A stretch of DNA of 64,000 bases from Bemisia tabaci (Eukaryota > Arthropoda > Insecta > Hemiptera > Aleyrodidae), in assembly GCF_918797505.1 (NCBI RefSeq), contig NC_092794.1, positions 31,362,122 to 31,426,121 on the forward strand, in the 5' to 3' direction. This document shows, in pieces, positions 10,901 through 21,887 of the stretch; within the stretch, counting starts at the first letter, position 1, and each line of letters begins with the position of its first letter. The notes beneath the pieces are model-generated. The model saw only the letters and a list, made by a program, of their open reading frames with translations. It did no database searches and was not told where the DNA came from. Made by a program: the position numbers and the translations under genes.

Positions 10901-12145
10901 ACACTTAGTTGTGCAACTACATATTAACATCACCTTTACATTATGCCTCAGACTATGATTTAATTACAGCATACCGATGGTGAAACTGCCACACCAGCCA
11001 GATAGCACCCAATGTTCTGAGAATATTCCAACAATGTTCCTACATTTTGAGCAGCATTTTAATAATCAGAGAATATTCTGTATCAGCAGCTAAACTCAGA
11101 ATATTCTCAGAATGTTCATCATCTTCCACTACGCATGTGTAGGAGAATCCTCCAGCTACATTTGCATCATGCAAGGTAACAACGGATGACGTATGTTATG
11201 CGAACATGCTCAATAAAATAGAAAATGAACAAAAACCACTCACCAACTAGCTCGAATCAGTAATCCACTGGGTCAGGAAAATCCACTTGACAACAATTAA
11301 TCCAAATTTCCAATTAGAACTGGTGTTAGTACACAGAGAAACACTTGAAAACACTATGGGTGCATTGTAAAAAAATCTTAAGCACTCTTTAGCGTAAGTG
11401 AAAAATTAGCACCATGATTTAATAGCTGATCAATACAGAACAGCACTCTCAGAAAAGCTCTGACACAACACCATTTTTCAGTTTATTTTTACTTCTAGGA
11501 GAAAAATGCATTTTTCAAAAGATCCGACATCATCGGCCATCGCTCGTCAGCAATGAATGAGATAAAAATAAAGCTTAAATAATTTCACAATTTACTCCGA
11601 TCATTGATGATATTAAGGTAGCCATTGATTCTCTACCCGACGTCCTTATCACATATAACAAGGAAGGTCAAGAGCACAGAGCAAATGGCACTAAGCAGCG
11701 CGATGCACATGTGATATCGCAAGTTCCGGAAGTGTCGATCTGCAAAAATACAAAGCGAGAAACAGATCATCATATTGATCCACCTACAATTAATGACCGT
11801 CAATAGAGACAGACATTCAAATACGTTATAATAAATAAGCCACCATTTGTTAACAGAACAAAGTTTTCGTGAGAGTGAGACCCTTCCGTCTGGAGGGACG
11901 AGGACCTTCCTTGGACCTTTCCTTCCGAGAAACACTTAAAAATGGACCACTTTACTACTTACAGGTCTGAGCTGCTGAATGAATTACATTACACTAGTCA
12001 ATAAAATTTTAAACTCACGCCCTCACCGTCGAATGTTGACGGATGACCTGATCTATCGCTGAATATACATAAGTAGGATGAGAAGTTGGCACATCTGAAA
12101 AGCTGAGCGGTCATTTTTGTTTCAGCTCTAGTAGTATTTTAAAAT

Positions 12146-13349
12146 TTAACAACTATCTGTTGCCTTAAAAGGGAAGAAATAAGTGCAACACCAGCGCACC
12201 ACTGCAAATGTGCGATTTGTCAAATTTCTAGGGATGAGGTGTTTCAAGTTTTCGCTAATAAATTAGCCAGCCAATTCAAGAAAATGACAGAGGATACGCA
12301 GTGAGGATGCCTTTCTGTAAGTCAGTATATTGAACGGACGGGTGAAAGAACTGTTGTCTCACAGTAGCTAGGTAACAGTCGGCAAACTATTTGGGCAAGT
12401 AGAGAGTTCTCAATTTTTAATTTGAATACTTGGAATCAATAGATGCCATTAGACTGAATTGAAGTACGCAAGGGTGTGATGATGAAAAATTACTTACTGA
12501 TTGTGCCAATTTTTGAGTAAAAGGACTAAAAGGAAAAAGGTAGAACCAGTAGAGCTCTTTGGAACAAATGTGGGAGATAAACATTAATATTAACAAAACA
12601 TAACATAACCTAACACTTGTCAAGGTGTTCCTGGTGTTCCTGGAATAATCGTTCCTTGCCGATACTTCAAGGGACGTATATATTTATCAAAATAATTATC
12701 AAAGAGAATTATCAGCAGAATAATTCAAAGCAGAGATTAAAGTACAAAAACTGGCATTCTTAAATGCTTTTAGAGGCTGATTTTCATTTTCATACGAAAC
12801 CCGGATGAAAAGTCAACAGTTGGAACGGTCCACCGCCCAACTATCCGGTATCCAACTTGGAACACTAAATTCAAATTCATTTCAAATTTCAATTCACCAA
12901 GCCGACCCGACCCGTACGCAACGGTTACGGTCGACCATGCCGTTACTTTGAAAATGAAATAATTAATCCAATATTTGATCTCCTTAGTTGTTTTCGTGAT
13001 TCGTATCATCGGCATCCACCTCACTGTACCTAACTTCATCAAACACAGGTAAATACTCTCCCTTCTCCTTCCACCTTTAAACTCGGGACGACGGACACAC
13101 GAATGAGCCTGTCACCGATTGTCAAGCAACTGATAAAGTAACTTGAGTTGAATTTGCTTTCCCGATTTACGATTCAGTCGATTTAGGTATTCTAACTAGC
13201 AAGGTAATTGTGAATTCTATTTTCTCTGTCTGTGTATGCATTTACTACCATGTGCTATTCCTAACTGCAGTTGCAGGCTCTACTTCAAGTTGAAAAGTTT
13301 TGTTGCACCCACTTCATCTCCTGTAGGACATCTGGCAGTTATCTAATTT
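12146..13349. other. Loop of element d
   Basis: AT-rich sequence between the arms. The ORFs here (12623-12417 and 13042-12770, minus) have no recognisable domain, and no splice or RNA signal stands out. Confidence 0.45.
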
Positions 13350-14380
13350 TAATAATATCTAGTACCACTAGAGTTGAAATAAGTATGAACCCCTCAACTT
13401 TTCAGATGTGCCAACTTCCCATCCTACTTATGTATATTCAGCGATAGATCAGGTCATCCGTCAACATTCGACGGTGAGGGCGTGAGTTTAAAATTTTATT
13501 GACTGGTGTAATGTAATTCATTCAGCAGCTCAGACCTGTAAGTAGTAAAGTGGTCCATTTTTAAGTGTTTCTCGGAAGGAAAGGTCCAAGGAAGGTCCTC
13601 GTCCCTCCAGACGGAAGGGTCTTACTCTCACGAAAACTTTGTTCTGTTAACAAATGGTGGCTTATTTATTATAACGTATTTGAATGTCTGTCTCTATTGA
13701 CGGTCATTAATTGTAGGTGGATCAATATGATGATCTGTTTCTCGCTTTGTATTTTTGCAGATCGACACTTCCGGAACTTGCGATATCACATGTGCATCGC
13801 GCTGCTTAGTGCCATTTGCTCTGTGCTCTTGACCTTCCTTGTTATGTGTGATAAGGACGTCGGGTAGAGAATCAATGGCTACCTTAATATCATCAATGAT
13901 CGGAGTAAATTGTGAAATTATTTAAGCTTTATTTTTATCTCATTCATTGCTGACGAGCGATGGCCGATGATGTCGGATCTTTTGAAAAATGCATTTTTCT
14001 CCTAGAAGTAAAAATAAACTGAAAAATGGTGTTGTGTCAGTGCTTTTCTGAGAGTGCTGTTCTGTATTGATCAGCTATTAAATCATGGTGCTAATTTTTC
14101 ACTTACGCTAAAGAGTGCTTAAGATTTTTTTTACAATGCACCCATAGTGTTTTCAAGTGTTTCTCTGTACTTACACCAGTTCTAATTGGAAATTTGGATT
14201 AATTGTTGTCAAGTGGATTTTCCTGACCCAGTGGATTACTGATTCGAGCAAGTTGGTGAGTGGTTTTTGTTCATTTTCTATTTTATTGAACATGTTTGCA
14301 TGACATATGCACTCCACAAGTTGGGTAGTCGCCAAGACAACCTCTGTGATTAGGAGGGTACGTAGTGGGAACACCCACAG

Positions 14381-14545
14381 GTAGTTGCACGGCTACATCT
14401 AGGTAGTCGCACAGCTACATCCAGGTAGTCGCACGGCTACATCCAGGCAGTCGCACGGCCACATCTAGGTAGTCGCACGACTACATCTAGGTAGTCGCAC
14501 GGCTACCTACACCGGTTCCATTTATGTACCCTCCTAGTCGCAGGG
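14381..14545. repeat. Tandem 22-bp subterminal repeats, right end of element d
   Basis: About six head-to-tail copies of a roughly 22-bp unit containing GGTAGTCGCACGGCTACATC, followed by single AGTCGCA motifs up to the terminus. Each unit contains GTAG..CTAC, so it is partly palindromic. Confidence 0.85.
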
Positions 14546-14569
14546 GTAGTCGTCTTTTTTACCAGGGAG

Positions 14570-15463
14570 ACGAACCCTCGCCTGGGCTTTCCTATACGCG
14601 CCGCGGGTGTCTGCAGTCCTAAAAGCCAGATAGTCATGGTACTTCCTACGCTTTTCTTCAATTACTTCATCTACCTCTTTGTCCCACCAGTAGGGTTTCT
14701 GTACATCCTTGCTCTCATTACACACACCCAGGGCTTCCTTCGCAGCTGAATGTATACAACTTTTGATGAACTGGTACAACTCTTCTGCAGTATTATCGAA
14801 AGTTTCTACTCCCAGTTTCTCACCCAGCCGCTTCCTGTAGAGCGCTTTCACGCTTTCATGCTGTAAGCTATCGATGTTGTAGTGCCCTTGTTCGATCTTC
14901 GTTCCTTGTGGCTGGCACTTCTGATGTTGCAAGGTACTCCTCTGCAGCCCATACATAACCGGAAATGCGATCTCCGCCTTGAGAAAATGGTGATCACTAT
15001 CACAGGAGAACCCCCGGCAAACTCTTACTTGTTGAACCTTCATGGTACTCGTTTGCCTGGTGACCGCGTAGTCGATGATTGACTTCAACCCCCGAGTTTG
15101 CTGAACCCATGTGTACTTATGGATATCTCGATGTTGGTAGAATCCGTTCAGTATTTTCAACTCGTTTTGTTCACACATATCAATGATGCGTGCACCGTTG
15201 TCCTTCATCGCCTCTTCACCGAAAGGTCCAACAACTTTAGAACCATTCCTTCGTCCGGTTGTACCATTCAAATCTCCCATGATAATGACCTCCCTTGTCC
15301 TTCCAACCCGCAGAACCTCGTCGTTGAGTTGCTCAAAGAACTGATCCTTTAGATTGACGGGAGCATCATCATTCACACCATATACTCCTAACAGGGCCAC
15401 CTTGTGACCATGCAGTGTAAGATGCATTCTGATGATCCGCTGGTCTACTGCTTCCCAAGTAGT
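14570..15463 (-). pseudogene. RTE-type LINE apurinic endonuclease domain, main part (part 2 of 6)
   Basis: The minus-strand frame shows an exonuclease-endonuclease-phosphatase domain of the kind annotated in insects as craniofacial development protein 2-like. Landmarks are VALLGVYGVNDDA, a catalytic IIMGDLNGTTGRR (Asp and Asn), TRGLKSIIDYAV, and SDHH near the domain end (catalytic Asp-His). It is followed by the spacer YWWDKEVDEVIEEKRRKY. The open frame runs into the insertions at both ends, so the first and last residues of the apparent ORF (15511-14534) are transposon sequence. This domain nicks target DNA for target-primed reverse transcription. Confidence 0.9.
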
Positions 15464-15465
15464 TA

Positions 15466-16862
15466 GCCTGGTAGCACAGGTCAGATTGAAGATGTTTTTA
15501 AAATGTGTCATTGATCCGAAAAAATTTCTTTAAAACATTTCAATGAAACATCTTGAAAACATATCATGTGTCCAGACGGTTTTGAAAAGGTTTCTAAAAC
15601 AACTCTATGTCACCCCTAAATTTCGTCTCACAGATCCGTCCGATAGATGTTTCTCATACCTTTTCAACACATCTCAGAGAGGTATCGGCACCGAGGCTAT
15701 AAGTATCAAAAATTTTCAGACATTTGTTCTAACTAATGTCGCTGTGGAATTAGAACCATCACAGCAGGCATCCCTTGATACCAACCATGCATGAGGGCTG
15801 AATCGTTACACTTCATCATTATCAACCTATCAGAGGGATTAGAACACCTTCACTTTAGAAAAGTATACGCAAAGCACGATGTACGGTTTCAATATTCTAG
15901 ATAATCCATAACTTGTGAGCTTTTATGGAGATGAACTCGATTCATACAAGGAATTAACTGTGTTAATAACCTTCACATAATTAAATGTCCAAAAAGTATA
16001 GCTTGAGACGAAAAATTAAGCTGAAATTTGGTAAAATTGAAAAATTAAACTTCAACGCCCTCTGGTGGATTCAGTTTGAACTAGGTAGGAAAAGTTTTAG
16101 AAAGGTCCTAGAAATGTTTCTATGTTATTCAATGAAACATTTCTAAAACGTGTCAAAAACATTTTTAAGTGACGTATAAATTCGAACAAAATATTCAAAA
16201 AGGTTTCAAAGACATTATATTTATTTTTAATTGAAAACAAATCCAAAATGTGTCAGATAGGTTGCTGGGAGGTGTCGTTGAGCCGTGCAGGAAAAGTATC
16301 TGACAGTACTTTGAAAAGTTGCTTGAAACAATCTGTAGATTAATTTGAAACATTTTCAGAATATTTCCAAAACATTTCACCAAACACTTCAAAATTAGAA
16401 GTATCTGAGAACATGTTGGAGATGTGTTGAAAACGTTTTTAAAAAGTGATAGTAACAATTTGAAAACATTTTGAACACATTTTAAAAACGTTGTTTTCAC
16501 GTTTCTGTAAGATGAAATGAAAATATTTTTAAACTGTGTTCAAAACATGTTGTCTCTGATGAAATATTTTACATGACTCTCAACTTTGTCTTCAAAATGT
16601 TTTTAAAACATTTCATTTCCCCTCCAAATTTTTCTTTTGTAAAATGTTTTGGATTGGTTTTCAAAACATTTCTGTTGTGTTAAATGTATCCAACTTGAAA
16701 ACATTTTCAAAATGTTTTGGATATGTTTCAATGAAATGTTCAAAGTATTTGCGTCATTGAAACATTTCTGAAATGTTTCTAATATGTTTCATCGAGATGA
16801 ATCAGTTTCGACACAAGTGGAATGTTTCTAAAACCTTACCGATCCGAGCTGTGCTACCAGGG
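15466..16862. mobile_element. 1.4-kb TIR element with CCTGGTAGCACAG ends and AAAACATTTT motif (element e)
   Basis: The left end GCCTGGTAGCACAG corresponds to the right end CTGTGCTACCAGG(G), so the ancestral terminus was probably CCCTGGTAGCACAG with the first left base mutated. TA at 15464-15465 is duplicated at 16863-16864, and deleting the insert with one TA restores the endonuclease frame (RPSI followed by TTW). Most of the interior consists of repeated AAAACATTTT/GAAACATTTC motifs in both orientations. No coding capacity is recognised. Confidence 0.82.
15480..16840. repeat. Dense AAACATTT/AAATGTTT motif field of element e
   Basis: Dozens of copies of (G/A)AAACATTT(T/C) and its complement are concentrated at 15480-15610 and 16100-16840. 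This is the subterminal motif specific to element e; no other element in the window uses it. Confidence 0.8.
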
Positions 16863-16864
16863 TA

Positions 16865-17095
16865 TAGACGGACGCAAACTTTTCCGGATAAGTATGGCGA
16901 CTCCTTGCTGTGCGCGTTGATTTTTACTGACACCACTATAGAACAGATCATAAGTTTTCTGATCCTGTGCCTTTCTTTTTCGTTTCTGTTAACACGGCGA
17001 CATCTGCATTATACTTTTTTAACTCCGATATAACTTCTGTCAATTTATTAGAAATGCCCTGTACATTCCATGTCCCAAAAACCATCGTCCTTTTC
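16865..17095 (-). pseudogene. RTE-type LINE endonuclease, N-terminal part (part 1 of 6)
   Basis: The minus strand reads GTWNVQGISNKL near 17060, the first endonuclease motif with its Asn, and then VLTETKKK with the catalytic Glu. A TGA with a small frame break follows near 16955. The other frame then gives FYSGVSKNQRAQQGVAILIRK up to the insertion at 16863. With 15463-14570 it makes a complete endonuclease domain apart from these lesions. Confidence 0.85.
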
Positions 17096-17470
17096 CGTAG
17101 TTTGTGTCGCAAAATCCGTTTTTTTCCATTATCACCGAGGCTAGCTTTATTAGGCTTTTTAACATTAAGTTTTTTCCGGGTATCGGGGAGTTAGCCCGAT
17201 GCCCCAACCCCCAACCTGGAGGACCAGGGTTTGATTTTGGAGTACCGTCTCCTAGACAGGCTGCTTTCACCACAGCTATGAGCCCTGTCTGCCCCTCTGA
17301 TGAGTGGTTCCTACGCCATGAAGCCGGTGACCATCTCCACCCCCCTTTGAGGCAGGGGCTACCAGCTGGGGTCCGCAGGATTGCTAAACCTGTGACAGTA
17401 CTGAGTGCAGTCCCCCATACGGTCAAAAAGGAAGATTATATCCTGAAAAATACACATCAAAATTAAGTAA
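17096..17470 (-). other. Probable 5' untranslated region of the RTE-type LINE
   Basis: This lies directly upstream of the endonuclease on the minus strand. It is more GC-rich than its surroundings and ends near 17470, where AT-rich sequence begins. It has an open frame (17426-17040) that overlaps the endonuclease start in a different frame. RTE elements have short 5' leaders, so I treat it as leader; I do not recognise a protein in it. Confidence 0.5.
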
Positions 17471-17753
17471 TTTTAATGTAAAAAAAAGAAAAAATCAAGA
17501 AAGCAAAACTCTAGACGCACTGATAAGAAACATGGACAAACCGAGAACTGATTATGAGCAATGCGATGGAGGAAATGCGTAGCAGTTGTTCCGAGTCAGA
17601 CAGCATGAGGAAGGGAGTGATACTGCCTTAGGACCCATGCCAAAATAGAAGGGTGACACGTGTTGCGAGCAGGTAGGGGTGGGTTTACGTGGAGAGGGAA
17701 ACGGAAAATCAGATGGTGGGACGTCTCCCAACTATATGACTCTCAACTACTAA

Positions 17754-18106
17754 ATATGTCGTTATCAAATCGAGGTAAATTCTGCAACGTCGGCCGCGCA
17801 AATCGGAAAACCAAGGAATGACTGGCACATGTAGAACCTAAGAGATTTCATTTAAAACAAATCCGAAGTAAATCGTTCCAGTAGTTTCCGAGATCGAATT
17901 ATTACAAACTGTCCAGCGGCAAAGACGCGAATATGTCGTTATCAAATCGAGGTAAATTTTTCAACGTCGGTCGCGCAAATCGAAAAACCAAGGAACGCCG
18001 GCACATCTAGAGCCTAAGAACTTTCATTTTTTTCATTTTAAACAAATCCAAGGAAAATCGGTCCAGTAGTTTCCGAGATCGAATTAGGACAAACTGTTCA
18101 AACTGA
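17754..18106. repeat. Two-copy tandem repeat, period 177 bp
   Basis: ATATGTCGTTATCAAATCGA starts at 17754 and again at 17931. The following sequence stays in register to about 18106 with scattered differences and a short TTTC-rich insertion in the second copy. Confidence 0.85.
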
Positions 18107-18683
18107 AGGTTTACAATAAAAGCCTTAGGATATTAAATATATAGATTTCAAAAAACATTATATTCAGTGCGAACACTAACAATATAAGAGAACACGCTTT
18201 CAGACGGTTTTTTTTGCGAACGGAGGGGGAGATAATCTACTTCAATTCGATATGTCAGTACCTACCGCGCACGGTGACTATAATTTTAAGTTACTATTTC
18301 TCAGAATTGTGTTTTTTAAGCTGATTTTGAAAAAAAGAATTTCACGTGTTATAGTATTCCTAGTCGTGAGTGCTGTGTAATAAAAATCTTATACATTTTA
18401 AAGTTTTTTTTTCCATGCAACTACTACGTATACTACTTACATAACTAAAGCGTCTCGTCCTTTCTTCCGTCAAAGCACAGCCCTTTTATTCTATTTCTGG
18501 ATTTCTTTTCAGCTTCGGCTATTCTCTTAAACATTTTCTTCTTCTGACGTTTTGTACAACTGTAGATTCGTCCCTTGCATTAATTACCTAATTAAGCATC
18601 GACTAAGTTGCTGTGGCAATCATAGCAGCAGCTCTAATGGACACACAAGCTCCCGCAACGTCCCACTGTCAGTAATTGCAAAC

Positions 18684-18940
18684 CGACGGTGAAACTACCA
18701 AACCACGTATCTCGGTTTGCGACGTCGCAGACTTCCTGTCATACTTTGTTTTTTAAATGAAAAACTATTTAACGTCCATTCTTGAAAATTTCTGTGATTT
18801 TTCCTCTTCGCGCGGAGAAAATTCTGTGAAAATTTCAAAAAATGATATTGATTTGGTCTACTTACTCCCAAAAAATAAAATGTGAGCGTAGATTTTTAAA
18901 CACCGCAAACGAGATACGTGGTTTGGTAGTTTCACCGTCG
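18684..18940. mobile_element. Short TIR element (MITE), CGACGGTGAAACTACC ends
   Basis: CGACGGTGAAACTACCAAAC at 18684 is matched in inverted form by the sequence ending CACCGTCG at 18940, and the match continues through CACGTATCTCG (about 30 bp). It is 257 bp long and non-coding. The superfamily is not clear. Confidence 0.75.
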
Positions 18941-19365
18941 AAACGCATTTGCCCCAATAATGATTTGGGGTTATAGTCTTAGCCACCAAGCTAACAGAGG
19001 CCCTACTCCACCTTGCGCTGACTTCAACGTCATGCATTAAATGGATAGTTGTGCCTAGCTTCTGATGATATTTTAGCAGCTAAGAATCAAGAATGGCGGT
19101 AGCCACCCCCGGTCGAGGAAAATGACGTCCTCCTAAAGTCCCGATAACAAACGGGTGGCCGACACTCTTGGTCACAGGCAACTCCCTTAATCTGAAAATT
19201 GATTCGATTTAGAATGGAATTCAGAGCAAACGGCGGCACAGATCATAATCACGGTTTACTTCGGTAAGAGCGGAAACTTTCTGCCTAAGTTCTCTTGTTG
19301 GCGAAGAAACATTGGTCGAGCTTACGTTCCTAAATTTTTTTCGTTCTTTTTGTTTTTACCTTTAG

Positions 19366-19535
19366 AAGTAGACAACGGTCAGAAACGAAAATCAAAACCT
19401 AGGAGGAACAGAACCACTTTCAGCAGTGAACAGCTAAGCGCACTTGAAAGAGTGTTTGAGAGAACACACTATCCGGATGCCTTTGTCCGAGAAGAACTTG
19501 CTAGGCTAGTTTCCTTGAGTGAGGCGAGAGTTCAG
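19366..19535 (+). CDS. Internal exon of a Prrx-like paired-class homeobox gene
   Basis: This exon encodes the N-terminal 46 residues of a homeodomain preceded by a basic stretch. [20 protein letters not shown] and [16 protein letters not shown] are diagnostic of paired-type homeodomains, and [17 protein letters not shown] is closest to the Prrx family from memory; Pax3/7 differs at DAFVRE. It ends at EARVQ, exactly at the conserved intron between homeodomain positions 46 and 47, just before WFQNRR. The splice sites are good: a pyrimidine-rich tract ending TTTAG before 19366 (incoming phase 1) and CAG|GTAAGT at 19535. The recognition helix exon is not found downstream, so the intron probably runs past the window or contains the repeats seen here. 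The protein would be a nuclear transcription factor. No stop or frameshift is present. It is the best-supported host coding sequence in the window. Confidence 0.92.
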
Positions 19536-20738
19536 GTAAGTGTATTGTTTTGCCACATAAACATACCTATTGACGGCCGAAGTGTGACAACACGTATCTT
19601 CAAACTTTAGGATGTAAAAATATAGTAATATGCGCTCAAAATTATCGAGGAAGTCAATAATAATTATACTTTTCCATGCAAAAGAAAACATGTTTGTAAA
19701 AAGTACATCACAAATCACTGATAAAATCACTGGAATCACTGAATAAGTAAGTTAGCACAATTAGAAACTACTTAAAGAGAAAATAATCGAAAACAAGAGT
19801 AAAAGCCTCCTGTGAACTATTGTTTTTTTAACGAAACCGAATATCACGAATCAGCAGAGGAAGACAATGCGTGTATAACTAAGAGGATAAGCTCTAGTTA
19901 TTTGCCTAGCATTCAGGTTGATTTCGATACCTTATTTGGCTTACCTAGAGGAGCCTGAAGGGAACAGGAAAAAAGGAGCCTTCAGGTAATCGAAATTTAG
20001 CTTTGGATTCGGTGCAGAGGTTGTTCCTGTTATTCAGGCCATGGCAACGGGCGAAGCCCATAAGGGTCCCGTTTCAAGTACATAATATGGGTACCAACCA
20101 ACTTTGCATTTTCATGATAGGCTAGTATTCGGTAAGGCAGCCGTAAGTGCTTTCTTCTGCATTCTTTCGCTGTTGCGCTTTGGACACACAAAAAATACAT
20201 TTTCAGGTTAGTAATTGGCAAGGGCGGCATTTTACGTAGGAGCACTGTTTTCATTGGCTCTCTGGAGGAAGAATGCTCCTTACGGTTGTTTTATCTGAGA
20301 CCACGTCATTTTTTGCGCACTTACGGCTCTCTCACATGTGCCACATTCATACAAGGTGGACGAATTTTGATTTTTAGCTACATCAGTAATTTCATCTGGT
20401 ATAGATATTATGAATTTTGAGAATTTGAGAGTTACCTACGCCTTTCTTCCAATGGGGAGAGGCGGGCAAAGTAGAATTTGGCCTTTTAAAAGATCTTTCC
20501 GTCCTATGGCGACTCTGGTAGCTGGAATTGAAACTGTCATGTTCGTGTGGTAACAGATTTGCGTAATTACTGATCGATTACCGACTGCGCCATGTCATGT
20601 TTGTGGGATTGTGAATGATGAACACTACGTGTTAGAGAGGACAAGAACAATGTCTTTCATTGATAAGACCCCACGATGATGCTAGATGCTACATGAAAAC
20701 GAACATTGACAAAGGGATGATCCAACGTGGAGGATCCA
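19536..20738. other. Probable intron sequence downstream of the homeobox exon
   Basis: It begins with a consensus donor (GTAAGT). No coding exon or RNA gene is found. A dispersed repeat (20540-20735) lies at its end, followed by the hairpin element at 20739. Confidence 0.6.
20540..20735. repeat. Dispersed repeat, copy 1 (second copy at 47743-47895)
   Basis: The block from GTAACAGATTTGCGTAATTA through CTACATGAAAACG is about 150 bp long and nearly identical to 47743-47895. It contains the A-box-like TGGCGCAGTCGG on the minus strand. The continuation AAGGGGTCACGTGTCCACAC resumes at 21731, showing that the hairpin 20739-21724 was inserted into this repeat. Confidence 0.8.
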
Positions 20739-21724
20739 CAGGGTGTTAGAAAAGTCCCCTCCCCCCTCCATCTAACTTTTTACCTAATTGAGATAGAGAT
20801 TTGAAACTTGGAGGATGTTCCTAGGTCAACATGAGCTACTGTTTGGCCCCCCTAAAATTTTTGGGGGGTAACGGACCCCAACTTTTTTTTCAAATGGGAA
20901 GACCCCCTTTGTGATACCTCGTTCGAAAGAGCATAAAAAAAGAATTTTTTTTGCACTAACTCGAAGTCATTATCCGAAGCCGTTTCAAAATGGCGACCGG
21001 TTAAAGTTCAAATGGCCGAAAATTGGCATCTCGACTACTTGCACATGGATTTGCTTTAAACTCGGTACCCAGGGCGTATTTTCGCACGAGAAAAACGAAT
21101 TTGACGTTAGATTTTTAAAAAAAAACCCTAATTTTTCAAAATGGCGGCCAATTAAGGTCCAAAATGGTCGAAAATTGTCAAACTTGATATTTGGCCGATA
21201 GATTCGCCTGAAACTTGATATCTGGAGTAATTTTTGGCACGAGAAAAACGAATTTGACGTTACAACTCAAGTTTGTCTTTTTTCGGCTATTTTGGACCTT
21301 AACCGGCCGCCATTTTGAAAAATTAGGGTTTTTTTAAAAGTCTAACGTCAAATTCGTTTTTCTCGTGCGAAAATACCCACAGCTACCGAGTTTCAAACAA
21401 ATCCATGTGCCAATAGCCGAGATGCCAATTTTCAACAATTTGAACTTTAACCGGCCGCCATTTTGAAACGGCTTAAGATAATGATTTCGGGTTTGCGCGA
21501 AAAAATTTCTTTTTTTATGCTCTTTCGAACGAGGTATCGCAAAGGGGGTCTTCCCGTTAAAGAAAAAAAGTTGAGGTCCGTTATCCCCCAAAGGGGGGCC
21601 CCCCGAAAATTTTAGGGTGCCAAAAAGTAGCTCATTTTGACCTAGGAACATCCTCCAAGTTTCAAATCTCTATCTCAATTAGGTAAAAAGTTAGATGGGG
21701 GGAAGGGAATTTTCTAACACCCTG
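20739..21724. mobile_element. Long hairpin MITE, CAGGGTGTTAGAAAA ends
   Basis: The terminal CAGGGTGTTAGAAAA is mirrored at 21724, and the two halves are inverted repeats meeting near 21230. TA follows the right end and CA precedes the left; the uninterrupted copy of the host repeat at 47930 supports a TA-type target with one mutated base. Arm sequence (CGAAAGAGCATAAAA and adjoining blocks) is related to 412-1603. The arms also carry an AACTCGGTA/ACGAGAAA/AAATGGCGGCC unit shared with the Helitrons at 61-63.6 kb. Confidence 0.82.
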
Positions 21725-21887
21725 TAGAAAAGGGGTCACGTGTCCACACCACGGGCGGCAAATATGCAATACCACTGCATCTCCCTCTCACAAATGAAAT
21801 GCTTGCATTTAGGCTTAGTCTCTGAATCGTGCAGGAGTATTCACTGCTCTGCCACAGCGTGTTGTGGGTACCTACACTGTTATTATA

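Larger units (their letters stand above)
10631..14567. mobile_element. 3.9-kb inverted-repeat transposon with CCCTGGTAAAAAAGACGAC ends (element d)
   Basis: Both ends read CCCTGGTAAAAAAGACGAC. AG at 10629-10630 is duplicated at 14568-14569, and excision in the mind restores the LINE frame. The arms run from 10631 to about 12145 and from about 13350 to 14567 and are highly similar. The 100-codon ORFs at 11935-11633 and 13565-13867 differ at only two residues (20 and 94). That ORF matches no family I know. The loop of about 1.2 kb has no recognised gene. The terminal bases are shared with elements b and e, but the subterminal motif is different. Confidence 0.88.
17471..19365. other. Low-repeat region upstream of the homeobox exon
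   Basis: Apart from a tandem duplication (17754-18106) and a small MITE (18684-18940), I see no mobile element or ORF. It is probably intron, or upstream sequence of the homeobox gene, on the plus strand. Confidence 0.5.

Noticed and set aside
11633..13867. 100-codon ORF conserved in both arms of element d as a candidate transposase
   Set aside because: Too short, no catalytic motifs, and its conservation is explained by arm identity.
17040..17426. 128-codon minus ORF as a separate gene
   Set aside because: It overlaps the endonuclease start in another frame and looks like the leader of the LINE.
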